Part shown: piece by piece, positions 8,018 to 15,873 of the stretch | Layout of the letters: each line of letters begins with the position of its first letter | Position numbering within the stretch: the stretch's first letter is position 1 | NCBI RefSeq assembly: GCF_014646075.1 | Contig: NZ_BMMT01000001.1 | Location: 1-64,000 of the forward strand | Direction of reading: 5' to 3' | Length of the DNA stretch: 64,000 nucleotides | Origin: Saccharopolyspora thermophila | Lineage (GTDB): Bacteria > Actinomycetota > Actinomycetes > Mycobacteriales > Pseudonocardiaceae | Notes under the pieces: generated by a model | What the model was told of the DNA's origin: nothing | Database searches by the model: none | The model's input: the letters and a program-made list of their open reading frames with translations, nothing else | Made by a program: the position numbers and the translations under genes

Positions 8018-9789
8018 CCCAGTCCGTGGCCGAACGGGTACTTGTCGACGCCGGGCTGGTTGGGGTCGGGTACCGACACCGGCAGCTTGCCGACCGGCGC
8101 GATCTCGCCGAACAGCACCTTCGTCAGCGATTCCATGGCGACCGCCTTGTCCGAGTAGGTGGCCACCCAGGCGGGCAGATCCACGTGGGCGGCGTCGTAC
8201 GGTTCGCGGACGGCGACCGCCACGACCGGCTCGCCGGTCTGCTGCAGCGCGCGCAGCAGGTCGAGCTGGGTGGCGTTGTCCGGGTTCCAGGCGGCGTTGG
8301 TCAGCACCACCGTGACATCGTTGCGCCTGGCCTGCTCGACCGCCTGGTCGATCTGCTCCGGTGTCGGTTGCAGTCCGGTGGCCAGCGCGGACGTCTGCGG
8401 GCCGCGCGCCCGGATCTGCTCCGCCAGCGACGCGGTGGCCTTGTTCCCGGCCCCGGTGACGAACATCGTCGCCGGCGGCTTCAGCGGCAGTACGCCGTCG
8501 TTGCGCAGCACCGTGGTGGTGCGGTCGGTGATCCGCTGTGCCTCGGCGAGGTGCTCCGGGACGCCGACGATCTTGTCCACTTCGGAAACGTCGACGAACG
8601 GGTCGGCCAGCACGCCGCGGCTCGCCTTCAGGTTCAGGATCCGCGTCACGCTCTGGTCGATGCGCTGCTCGGTGAGCCGTCCGGTGTGCACCGCGTCGAC
8701 CACCGAGTCGATGGCCAGCTGCAGGTTGAACGGCATCAGCAGCATGTCCGCTCCGGCCTGGAGAGCGAGCACCGGAATCTCGGCGTCGGGGTGCTTCTGC
8801 CGCACGCCGTCCATCTTCAGCGAGTCGGTGACGATCACGCCCTGGTATCCCAGCTCCTCACGGAGCATCCCGGTCAGCACCCTGGGCGACAGCGTGGCCG
8901 GTTCGCCCGAGTCGTCGAGCTTGGGCATCACGATGTGCGCGCTCATCACCATGTCCGTCCCGGCGGCGATGGCCTCGCGGAACGGCGGCGCGTCCACCTG
9001 CTCCCACTGCTGGCGGTCGTGCTCGATCACCGGCAGGTCGGTGTGGCTGTCCTGGTGGGTGTCGCCGTGGCCGGGGAAGTGCTTCACCGATGCCGACACC
9101 CCCTCCGCCGGCTTGGCCGAGTCCTCGTAGCCGTGGATCTGCGCGGCGGTCAGCTGCGCGGCGAGCGCCGGGTCGGAGGAGAAGGAGCGCACTCCGATCA
9201 CCGGGTTCGCGGGATTGACGTTCACGTCGCCGCTGGGCGCGAAGTTCTGGTTGAGCCCCATCGCCCGCAGCTCCTGGCCGGTGATGGCGGCGGCCCGGTC
9301 GGCGTCCTCGGCGCTGCGACCGGCGCCGAGTGCCATGTTCCCCGGGAACTGCGTGGCGGGCTCGGGGATGCGGGTGACCTGCCCCTGCTCCTGGTCGGTG
9401 GAGATCAGCAGCGGTACCTTCGCGCCGGAGTTGATCGCGGCGTCCTGCAGGCCGTTGGACAGCTCGGCGATCTGCTTCGGGGTGTGCAGGCTGTCGGTCC
9501 AGGTGAAGTGGATGATGCCGCCGAGGTGGTACTTCTGCACCACCTGCGCCGGGGTGTCGACGCCGAACTCCTCCCGGTTCTTCGGGTGTGCCGAGTTGGC
9601 GGTGGGGCCGTAGGCGTAGGTGACGAACAGCTGCCCGACCTTCTCCTCCAACGTCATGTCCTGGAGCAGCTCGGCGGGGGAGAGCGATCGCGGGCCGGTG
9701 GCACCGCCCGTCGCGGTCAGCGCTGCGGCGCCGATGGCGACGGCACCCAGCGCGAGGGCGGCGCGGCGCGCGCGGGTCTTCAGGGCCAC
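8002..9789 (-). CDS. nagZ: Exported GH3 beta-N-acetylglucosaminidase
   Basis: A 595-residue glycoside hydrolase family 3 enzyme predicted to remove GlcNAc from muropeptides. Residues 236-249 carry the NagZ-specific loop KHFPGHGDTHQDSH, whose His/Asp dyad replaces a Glu as acid/base. The nucleophile is D322 in VTDSLKMDG. A second alpha/beta domain (about 430-595) follows, as in Bacillus NagZ and unlike the short cytosolic Gram-negative form. The N-terminal RARRAALALGAVAIGAAAL is a signal segment. It is the first gene of nagZ-namZ-amiE. A GGAGG-type site (CAAGGAGGCCCC) precedes the ATG. Confidence 0.92.
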   Translation of the reverse strand: MALKTRARRAALALGAVAIGAAALTATGGATGPRSLSPAELLQDMTLEEKVGQLFVTYAYGPTANSAHPKNREEFGVDTPAQVVQKYHLGGIIHFTWTDSLHTPKQIAELSNGLQDAAINSGAKVPLLISTDQEQGQVTRIPEPATQFPGNMALGAGRSAEDADRAAAITGQELRAMGLNQNFAPSGDVNVNPANPVIGVRSFSSDPALAAQLTAAQIHGYEDSAKPAEGVSASVKHFPGHGDTHQDSHTDLPVIEHDRQQWEQVDAPPFREAIAAGTDMVMSAHIVMPKLDDSGEPATLSPRVLTGMLREELGYQGVIVTDSLKMDGVRQKHPDAEIPVLALQAGADMLLMPFNLQLAIDSVVDAVHTGRLTEQRIDQSVTRILNLKASRGVLADPFVDVSEVDKIVGVPEHLAEAQRITDRTTTVLRNDGVLPLKPPATMFVTGAGNKATASLAEQIRARGPQTSALATGLQPTPEQIDQAVEQARRNDVTVVLTNAAWNPDNATQLDLLRALQQTGEPVVAVAVREPYDAAHVDLPAWVATYSDKAVAMESLTKVLFGEIAPVGKLPVSVPDPNQPGVDKYPFGHGLGWGRP

Positions 9790-9838
9790 GGGGCCTCCTT
9801 GCGGGGCGGGGACACCGCCCGGTAAAAAGTGTTCACCA

Positions 9839-9856
9839 CGAAATCGATCAATTTCG
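9839..9856. promoter_or_regulatory. Candidate operator upstream of nagZ
   Basis: An inverted repeat CGAAAT-N6-ATTTCG lies 50 bases ahead of nagZ in a short AT-rich patch of otherwise GC-rich DNA. Its size and place suit a dimeric regulator such as the nearby MurR, but no second copy was recognised upstream of murR, so the link is a guess. Confidence 0.4.
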
Positions 9857-9950
9857 GAAGCTACTCACGTCACCGGGGCAGGTCAACGCCGCCCACCGGC
9901 GCGGATGTGCGTGCATCGTCCCCGCTCGCCAGCACCGGCCCTGGACGTAC

Positions 9951-9985
9951 GGCGGCGCCCGCCGACCTTGTCGACGGGCGCCGCC
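9951..9985 (-). terminator. Strong hairpin ending the Ms1-like transcript
   Basis: GGCGGCGCCCG at 9951-9961 pairs perfectly with 9975-9985 around a 13-base loop. It would end a minus-strand RNA arriving from 10185. No T-run follows. Confidence 0.65.
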
Positions 9986-10185
9986 CTCGCGCGATGATCC
10001 GGGTTACCAAGCGTGCACTTGTGTCGTAACTTCCGGGCTAGGCGTCCGGCGTCCCGGTACGCAACCCCGTTTGACGACCAGCCTTGTGTGCGGCAACGCG
10101 TGGGTTCTCCGAACCTCGCGCACGGAGCCTGATCAGGGTGGATGCTACTTCTCCTCCGTAACATCCCTGGCCAACCAGGGTCCGC
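9951..10185 (-). ncRNA. Ms1-like (6S-like) regulatory RNA candidate
   Basis: The roughly 500-base gap behind the HAD gene has the signs of a non-coding transcript on the minus strand. A promoter-like TTGCAG (10215-10220), a 17-base spacer and TACAAA (10192-10197) would start RNA near 10185. The 5' part folds as CCCTGG-TTGG-CCAGGG. At 9951-9985 an 11-bp perfect hairpin can terminate it. The length would be about 235 nt. In M. tuberculosis the RNA-polymerase-binding RNA Ms1/MTS2823 lies at exactly this place, downstream of the HAD gene Rv3661 and on its strand. Synteny is the main argument; covariance was not tested. The ends are estimates. Confidence 0.6.
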
Positions 10186-10191
10186 ACCTCC

Positions 10192-10220
10192 TTTGTAGTC
10201 CGTGACGAGCATCACTGCAA
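10192..10220 (-). promoter_or_regulatory. Predicted promoter of the Ms1-like RNA
   Basis: Read on the minus strand: TTGCAG, 17 bases, TACAAA. Both hexamers are close to the housekeeping sigma consensus, which is uncommon in this GC-rich window. A start about 7 bases downstream gives an RNA beginning near GCGGACC. Confidence 0.5.
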
Positions 10221-10297
10221 GGGTTCCGGGTCGGCGGTTCGCGGCCCGCGCTCGCCAGCGGTTCCGCGATGTGTTTGGGGAAATGTGCCCGATCCGG

Positions 10298-11137
10298 TCA
10301 GTGGCGGCGGCGCCACGCGCGCAGGCCCCACCACGCGGCGCCGGCGGCCGCTACGGCGCCCATGCCGACCCCGGCGGCGGTGACCGCGGCCCGCGACGGC
10401 GTGGGGATGCGGGCGCGCAGGGACACCGGATGCTCGAAGGCCAGCGACGGCCAACCGCGCTGCGCTGCTTCCTTGCGTAGCCCCCGGTCCGGGTTGACGA
10501 CCGTGGGGTGGCCGACGCTCTCCAGCAGCGGCAGGTCGGTGATGGAGTCGGAGTAGGCGTGGCACTCGCTGAGGTCGTAGCCGTACTGCTCGGCCAGCTC
10601 GCGGGCGGCGATGGCCTTGTTCTCCGCGGAGCAGTAGAACTCGACCTCGCCGGTGTAGCGGCCGTCCACCACGACCATCCGGGTACCGAACCAGTGGTCC
10701 GCGCCGAGCAGCTTGGCGATGGGGGCCACCACCTCCTCGCCGGAGGCGGACAGCACCACGACGTCATGGCCCTGCTCCTTGTGCTCGGCGATGAGCTGGG
10801 TGGCCTCCTTGTAGACCAGCGGGTCGACGATGTCGTGCAGGGTCTCCTCGACGATCGCGTTCACCTGCTCGACGTCCCAACCGGTGCACAGCGAGGTGAT
10901 GTGGGCGCGCATCCGGTCCATCTGGTCGGCGTCGGCGCCGGCGAGCATGAACACGAACTGCGCGTAGGCGCTCTTCAACACGGCCCGCCGGTTGATCAGT
11001 CCTTCCTGGAAGAACGGTCGGCTGAAGGCCAGGGTGCTCGACTTGGCGATGACCGTCTTGTCCAGGTCGAAGAAGGCGGCCACCCGGCGTCCGGTGGCAA
11101 CCGATGGGTTCGCGGGCTCTGTCACGCCCGTCAGCAT
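10298..11137 (-). CDS. HAD-IB family phosphatase (SerB-like), membrane-tailed
   Basis: A 279-residue haloacid dehalogenase subclass IB protein. Motif I is FFDLDKTVI with D24 and D26, motif II lies in VVLSASGEE, and motif III/IV is AYSDSITDLPLLESVG. Residues about 248-275 are hydrophobic (AAGVGMGAVAAAGAAWWG) with an Arg-rich end, suggesting a C-terminal membrane anchor. It is the orthologue by context of M. tuberculosis Rv3661, divergent from ssd. Phosphoserine phosphatase activity is possible, but the substrate is unknown. An alternative GTG at 11125 would start at VTEPANP. Confidence 0.85.
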   Translation of the reverse strand: MLTGVTEPANPSVATGRRVAAFFDLDKTVIAKSSTLAFSRPFFQEGLINRRAVLKSAYAQFVFMLAGADADQMDRMRAHITSLCTGWDVEQVNAIVEETLHDIVDPLVYKEATQLIAEHKEQGHDVVVLSASGEEVVAPIAKLLGADHWFGTRMVVVDGRYTGEVEFYCSAENKAIAARELAEQYGYDLSECHAYSDSITDLPLLESVGHPTVVNPDRGLRKEAAQRGWPSLAFEHPVSLRARIPTPSRAAVTAAGVGMGAVAAAGAAWWGLRAWRRRH

Positions 11138-11343
11138 ACGAGCCGGGGTGGTGGTGCTGCGGGGTGCGCATTCGCGGGCTGATGCCGCACCGGGTTTTCA
11201 CGGTGCGTGCGGATGGCTGCCTCCATTTCGACCAGCGGAACGATTTACTTGACTCGAATGACTTCTTCCGGATGGGTGCGCGAGTGCTGAGTGCGAGAAT
11301 GTTCGCTCGAATGGACGTGGGGCGGTGCGGGGCTTCTGGGGGA

Positions 11344-11349
11344 TACAGT
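11344..11349 (+). promoter_or_regulatory. -10 element of the 6C RNA
   Basis: TACAGT in the context GGATACAGTG lies about 7 bases before the estimated 5' end of the 6C RNA. No clear -35 element is seen. Confidence 0.4.
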
Positions 11350-11354
11350 GAGGA

Positions 11355-11442
11355 CAGTCCGGTGCTGCCGGACGGGTTCAGCTCGACCCCCCGGAGCTGA
11401 ACTGCCGACGACCCCCGCCCCTCCCCCCTGGCGGGGGTCGTC
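11355..11442 (+). ncRNA. 6C RNA (B11-type actinobacterial sRNA)
   Basis: Two consecutive hairpins each expose six cytosines, the defining feature of the 6C motif. Hairpin one pairs GTTCAGCTC (11376-11384) with 11394-11402 around a loop with CCCCCC at 11387-11392. Hairpin two pairs 13 bases (11407-11419 with 11430-11442) around a loop with CCCCCC at 11423-11428 and would also terminate transcription. A small GTCCGG/CCGGAC hairpin precedes them. In M. tuberculosis the 6C RNA B11 lies between Rv3660c (ssd) and Rv3661 (HAD), on the ssd strand, as here. Mycobacterial work links it to C-loop pairing with G-rich mRNA starts. The 5' end is estimated. Confidence 0.88.
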
Positions 11443-11567
11443 CCATACCGGCGGTCGTGCCTGCGACGCGGGCGCCGGGTCCGGTCCGGCGTCCAGCGGA
11501 GCATTCGGCAACCGCGAGATGTGAATTCCTTTCTGTTTTGATTCGTAGCTCGTTCGAGTGGCGCGAG

Positions 11568-11595
11568 TTATCCACAGGCCGGGGGTTTGTCCACA
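11568..11595 (+). promoter_or_regulatory. Two DnaA-box matches upstream of ssd
   Basis: TTATCCACA (11568-11576) and TTGTCCACA (11587-11595) are perfect matches to the general and the high-GC actinobacterial DnaA boxes, 19 bases apart in the same orientation, about 120 bases before the ssd start. Confidence 0.5.
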
Positions 11596-11711
11596 GATTT
11601 CGATAAACGGGTTGGCGGCCGTCGGTCGCTCCGGCACCGTGTTTGTCGAGCACTCGCCCGTTTCGGTTGCTGAGCCTCGTTTTTCCCGCATTCCTGACCT
11701 CTGGAGGCGTC

Positions 11712-12791
11712 GTGACGTCGCTGCTTGTTGCCCGGGATTCCGAACTCGACGAAGAGGTGACACGGCTGGCCGCCGTGTCGGGTGCCGAACTCGACCGTGC
11801 GCCGCACCCGGCCGCGCCCGCCTGGCGCACCGCGCCGCTGGTGCTGCTCGACGAGGCGGCCGCCGCGGCGGGCGTGGCGAGCGGCCTACCGCGGCGGCGC
11901 GGTGTCGTGGTGGTGTGCCGAGGACCGACGCCGGAGCTGTGGCGCGCGGCGTTCGAGATCGGCGCCGACCACGTGATCGTGCTGCCCGAGGAGGACGCGA
12001 GGCTCGTCGAGCTGCTGGCCGATGCCGCCGCCGACGTTCCGGCGCAGGACGGGCGCGTGCTCGCGGTGCTGGGCGGCAGTGGGGGCGCGGGAGCTTCGGT
12101 GCTCGCCACGGCGACGGCGGTGGTTGCTGCCCGCCGCGGGGAGCGATCGTTGCTGGTGGACTGCGACCCGTTCGGCGGCGGCCTCGACCTGGCCGCGGGA
12201 GTCGAAGAGGCCGAGGGACTGCGCTGGTCCGGTCTGGCGGTCAACGCCGGGCGCCTGGCCGCGACCGCGCTGCACGACGCGTTGCCGCGTCGCCGCATCG
12301 GATCCGGATCGCTGACCGTGCTCGCCTGTGACCGCGAGGTACCACCGACCGGCCTCACCCCGGAAGCGGTGCGAGCGGTGCTCGACGCCGGGCGCAGAGC
12401 AGGCGACACCGTGGTCTGCGACGTGCCCAGAACACTGACGGAACCAGCTCTGGCGGGACTGCGCGAAGCGGATCTCGCGGTGGTGGTCGTCCCGGCCGAA
12501 GTCCGGGCCTGCGCGGCTGCGGCGCGGACGGTGGCGAGCATCCGCGAGCACGTGGCGGGACAGCTCCGCCTGGTGGTGCGCGGGCCAGCGCCCGGCGGGC
12601 TCCGCACCGAGGATGTCGCCCGAGCCGTGGAGGCCGACGTGGTGACGGTCCTGCGTTCCCAGCCCCGGTTGCCCGCGGTGCTGGACCGCGGTGGCCTGGC
12701 CGGTGCGGGACTGGCCCGGCGCGGCCCGGTCGGGCGCGCCGTCGGGGACGTGCTCGCTGCGCTGTGGGCGAGCGGCCCGGGAGCGCGTTAG
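11712..12791 (+). CDS. ssd: Septum-site-determining-like ATPase, TadZ/CpaE-like
   Basis: A 359-residue ParA/MinD-type protein heading the Tad cluster. Residues about 20-110 form a receiver-like N-terminal domain without clear phosphoacceptor chemistry. The P-loop appears as GGSGGAGAS (a deviant Walker A), followed by VDCDPFGGGLDLAAG. It is the orthologue of M. tuberculosis Ssd (Rv3660c), described as influencing septation, and is related to TadZ/CpaE pilus-localisation ATPases. The GTG at 11712 has GGAGG 5 bases upstream. A 97-base gap to tadA follows. Confidence 0.85.
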   Translation: MTSLLVARDSELDEEVTRLAAVSGAELDRAPHPAAPAWRTAPLVLLDEAAAAAGVASGLPRRRGVVVVCRGPTPELWRAAFEIGADHVIVLPEEDARLVELLADAAADVPAQDGRVLAVLGGSGGAGASVLATATAVVAARRGERSLLVDCDPFGGGLDLAAGVEEAEGLRWSGLAVNAGRLAATALHDALPRRRIGSGSLTVLACDREVPPTGLTPEAVRAVLDAGRRAGDTVVCDVPRTLTEPALAGLREADLAVVVVPAEVRACAAAARTVASIREHVAGQLRLVVRGPAPGGLRTEDVARAVEADVVTVLRSQPRLPAVLDRGGLAGAGLARRGPVGRAVGDVLAALWASGPGAR

Positions 12792-12888
12792 CGAGCGTAC
12801 GACGGGCGGGGCGCCCGTTCCTGTTCGACCACTGTGGACACTATTCCGCAGCGGTCTGGATCAATCTCGTGTGGAGGGTGTGTTTGTC

Positions 12889-14118
12889 ATGTCTGCGAAC
12901 AAGACCTTGGACGGTACTCGGGAACATCCGTCCACTGTGGTCGACCAGGGGGGAGGAGAACTGGTCGAGCGGGTGCGAAGCCGGTTGGTCGGCAGCGGTG
13001 GGGCGGTCACCTCCGCCGCGGTCGTCTCGGCGGTGCGGGAGGAGTCCGGCGGCCTGGTGGCCGACGGCGACGTGCTGGCCGCGTTGCGGTTGGTGCAGCA
13101 GGAGTTCCGCGGCGCCGGTGTGCTCGAACCGCTGCTGCACGACCCCGAGGTCTGTGACGTGCTGGTGACCGCGCCGAACAAGGTCTGGGTGGACCGGGGA
13201 AACGGGCTCGCCCGCGCGGCGGTGCGGTTCCCGGACGAGGACGCCGTGCGACGGCTCGCGCAGCGCCTGGCGATGGCCAGCGGTCGGCGGCTGGACGACG
13301 CGCAGCCGTGGGTCGACGCCTGGCTGCCGCAGGAAGGGGCCACGGGAGCGGTCCGGCTGCACGCGGTTCTGCCTCCGGTCGCCGGAGGAGGAACCTGCAT
13401 CTCGCTACGCGTCCTGCGCCCGGCCGCGCACGACCTCGAGGCGCTGCGACGATCCGGCGCGTTCGACGAGCCGACCGCGGCGGTGCTGCGCGAGATCGTG
13501 GCCACCCGGCTGGCGTTCCTGGTGGTGGGCGGCACCGCCAGCGGCAAAACGACCCTGCTGGCGGCGATGCTCGGCGAGGTCGCGGAGACCGAGCGCATCG
13601 TCTGCGTCGAGGAGGCCGCCGAACTCCACCCGGCCCACCCGCACGTCGTCCGGCTGCTCACCCGCCCCCCGAACGTCGAGGGCGTCGGCGAGATCCAGGT
13701 TCGCGACCTGGTGCGGCAAGCCCTCCGGATGCGCCCCGACCGGCTCGTCGTCGGCGAGGTGCGCGGAAGCGAGGTCTGCGAACTCCTGGCCGCGCTGAAC
13801 ACGGGGCACGACGGCGGCTGCGGCACCCTGCACGCCAACTCGCCGCAGGAGGTCCCGGCCCGCATGGAGGCGCTGGCCGCGCTCGGCGGCCTGCCGCGCG
13901 CCGCGCTGCACAGCCAACTGGCGGCGGCAGTGCAGGTCGTGCTGCACGTGCGCCGAAGTCCGCAGCGGAGCAGGCACCTGGCCGCGATCGGTGTGCTGCG
14001 CCGCGACGGCGACCACGTCCGCGTGCAGCCCGCGTGGCAGGTCGGCGAGGGCTGGGGACCGGCGCGGGAGGACCTGGCCGCCCTGCTGAGCGAGCGAGGA
14101 GGCGCCCTGCCGTGTTGA
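12889..14118 (+). CDS. tadA: Tad secretion ATPase TadA/CpaF
   Basis: A 409-residue type II/IV secretion hexameric ATPase that would power assembly of a Flp-type pilus. Walker A is GGTASGKTT at residues 214-222; ERIVCVEEAAEL and the His-box segment GHDGGCGTLHAN follow. The ATG at 12889 lies 10 bases after GGAGGG. Its final TGA overlaps the tadB start, so the genes are coupled. In mycobacteria the orthologue is Rv3659c. Confidence 0.93.
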   Translation: MSANKTLDGTREHPSTVVDQGGGELVERVRSRLVGSGGAVTSAAVVSAVREESGGLVADGDVLAALRLVQQEFRGAGVLEPLLHDPEVCDVLVTAPNKVWVDRGNGLARAAVRFPDEDAVRRLAQRLAMASGRRLDDAQPWVDAWLPQEGATGAVRLHAVLPPVAGGGTCISLRVLRPAAHDLEALRRSGAFDEPTAAVLREIVATRLAFLVVGGTASGKTTLLAAMLGEVAETERIVCVEEAAELHPAHPHVVRLLTRPPNVEGVGEIQVRDLVRQALRMRPDRLVVGEVRGSEVCELLAALNTGHDGGCGTLHANSPQEVPARMEALAALGGLPRAALHSQLAAAVQVVLHVRRSPQRSRHLAAIGVLRRDGDHVRVQPAWQVGEGWGPAREDLAALLSERGGALPC

Positions 14119-14912
14119 TCCATGCGCTGCTCGCCGCGGCGGCGGGAGTGCTGTGCTGGCCGCGGATCCAGGCCCGGCACCGCCTGCTCCCGCCGGAACC
14201 GGCGCGCCTGTGGGCTCGTCCCCTCGGCAGGGGACCGCGGCTGCTGCTCGTTCCGGCCGGGGCGTTGATCGGACTGCTCGTGGCCGGTCCGGCAGGGTCG
14301 TGCGCGGTGGTGGCCCTGACGGTGCTGACCGTGAAGTACTGGCGGACCCAGCGGGAATGGCGCCGTCAGCTGGCACGGGCCGACGAGCTGACCGCCGGGC
14401 TCCGGTTGCTGGTCGCGCAGTTGCGCGCCGGTGCGCACCCGGCCGCCGCTGCGGAGGGCGCCGCGGCCGAGGCCGGTCCCGCGGTCGGCGGGGTGTTCCG
14501 GGACATGGCGGCGACGGCGCGCCTGGGGGGCGACGTGGCTGCGGCGCTGAGCGGCCAGGGCATCGGCGAGCTGCGCGAACCGCTGGGGCGGGTGGCCCGG
14601 GCGTGGGCGTTGGCCGAGCGGCACGGCGTCGCGCTGGCCGACCTGCTCGACGCGGTGCGGCGCGACGTCGAGCGGCGCACCGCGTTCCGCCGGAACGTCG
14701 AAGCCAAGATGGCCGGCCCCCGGTCCACCGCGGCGGTGCTCACCGGGCTGCCGGTCCTGGGCGTGCTGTTCGGCCAAGCGGTCGGTGCGGATCCGATGGC
14801 GGTGTTCGCCGGGGGTCCGCTCGGCCAACTGCTCCTGCTGGCCGGGGTGGCCCTGCTGTGCGCGGGGACGTGCTGGACGGTGCGGCTCACCAGGGCGGTG
14901 GCGCAGCCGTGA
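14112..14912 (+). CDS. tadB: Tad inner-membrane platform protein TadB
   Basis: A 266-residue type II secretion system F domain protein. Two hydrophobic segments occur near the N-terminus (HALLAAAAGVLCW, LLLVPAGALIGLLVAG) and two near the C-terminus, around a cytoplasmic F domain (ELTAGLRLLVAQLRAGAHP). It would form the membrane platform turned by TadA together with TadC. The GTG at 14112 overlaps the tadA stop by 7 bases; TTG at 14115 is an alternative. Confidence 0.85.
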   Translation: MLIHALLAAAAGVLCWPRIQARHRLLPPEPARLWARPLGRGPRLLLVPAGALIGLLVAGPAGSCAVVALTVLTVKYWRTQREWRRQLARADELTAGLRLLVAQLRAGAHPAAAAEGAAAEAGPAVGGVFRDMAATARLGGDVAAALSGQGIGELREPLGRVARAWALAERHGVALADLLDAVRRDVERRTAFRRNVEAKMAGPRSTAAVLTGLPVLGVLFGQAVGADPMAVFAGGPLGQLLLLAGVALLCAGTCWTVRLTRAVAQP

Positions 14913-15616
14913 GCGAAGCAGCCCTGGCGCTGGCAGCGGCGGCCGTGCTGCTCTTCCCGGTCGAGGGCGCCCGGACGAGGTTGCACGGGCTCCGCCCGCG
15001 GGAACCGGGACCACTGCGGCGGCGCCCGCCCATCACGATGCTGCTTTTCCCGGTGGCCGTGGGAACGGTTGCCTGGCAGGTGTTCGGGCTCCTCGGCGGT
15101 GTCGCTTTCGGCGTGGGCGGTTGGTTCGCGGCGCGGTGGTGGACGGCGCGGGCGGCCCGGGGCGACGAGCGGGCCGATCCACTGGCGTTGGCCGCGGGGT
15201 GGGACCTGCTGGCCGCCGGGATGCGGGCCGGGCTCCCGGTACCGGTCGTGGTGCGAGCGGTCGCCGAGGAGCTCACCGGTGGTGCGCGTCGAGCGCTGCG
15301 CGAGGTCGCCGACCACCTCGCGCTGGGCTCGGACGCGGCGACCGGGTGGGAACCGGCGCTGCGGAACCCGGACACCGCCGAACTGGCGCGGGCAGCGCGC
15401 CGGACGGCCCGCACGGGCAGCGCATTGGCCGGTGTCGCGGCCGACATCGCCGACCGAGCCCGTGCTGCGGTCGCCGACCAGGCCGAGGCGCGGGCCCAAC
15501 GGGCGTCGGTCTGGATCTCGGCGCCGCTCGGGCTGTGCTTTCTGCCCGCGTTCCTCTGCCTTGGGGTGCTTCCCGTGGTGGTGGGCATGGTGCACCGCCT
15601 GGGAGCGCTCCCATAG
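14909..15616 (+). CDS. tadC: Tad inner-membrane platform protein TadC
   Basis: A 235-residue second F-domain protein. It has N-terminal and C-terminal hydrophobic segments and a central domain (WDLLAAGMRAGLPVPVVVRAV, ARTGSALAGV). GTG at 14909 overlaps the tadB stop as GTGA. Paired with TadB it completes the platform. Confidence 0.85.
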   Translation: MSEAALALAAAAVLLFPVEGARTRLHGLRPREPGPLRRRPPITMLLFPVAVGTVAWQVFGLLGGVAFGVGGWFAARWWTARAARGDERADPLALAAGWDLLAAGMRAGLPVPVVVRAVAEELTGGARRALREVADHLALGSDAATGWEPALRNPDTAELARAARRTARTGSALAGVAADIADRARAAVADQAEARAQRASVWISAPLGLCFLPAFLCLGVLPVVVGMVHRLGALP

Positions 15617-15654
15617 AAATCCACTGTGGACTCAAAGAAGGGAAGGTGGTCGAC

Positions 15655-15873
15655 ATGTCGGCACGCACGCGCCACGCACCGGTGTGGCTCGCGCCGCGGC
15701 GACTTCGCGCGCTGTTGCGGGGAGACGGCGGGATGAGCACCGCGGAGTACGCGATGGGCACAGTCGCGGCCGTGGCGTTCGCCTCGATCCTCTACAAGGT
15801 GGTCACCGGTGACTCGGTCGCCGAGGCGCTCGCATCGCTGATCCAACGCGGGCTCGAGGGCGGCGGAATCTGA
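15655..15873 (+). CDS. DUF4244 Flp-pilin-like small protein
   Basis: A 72-residue protein. The segment GMSTAEYAMGTVAAVAFA places a Glu-Tyr pair at the head of a single hydrophobic helix, as in Flp pilins (processing before the hydrophobic run, E at +5). DUF4244 proteins occupy this slot in actinobacterial Tad clusters. A GAAGGGAAGG ribosome site precedes the ATG. A CCACTGTGGAC motif lies at 15621. It is the likely structural pilin subunit. No TadV-type prepilin peptidase gene is in the window. Confidence 0.87.
   Translation: MSARTRHAPVWLAPRRLRALLRGDGGMSTAEYAMGTVAAVAFASILYKVVTGDSVAEALASLIQRGLEGGGI

Larger units (their letters stand above)
11138..11711. other. Regulatory region between the HAD gene and ssd
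   Basis: This 574-base divergent gap has no protein gene. It contains the 6C RNA (11355-11442), two DnaA-box matches near the ssd start (11568-11595), and a less GC-rich stretch at 11520-11560 likely to hold promoters for ssd. The remainder shows no further structure I could support. Confidence 0.6.

Noticed and set aside
9883-10215. 110-codon minus-strand frame in the Ms1-like region
   Set aside because: The translation has no family resemblance and the promoter and terminator signals better fit a non-coding RNA.
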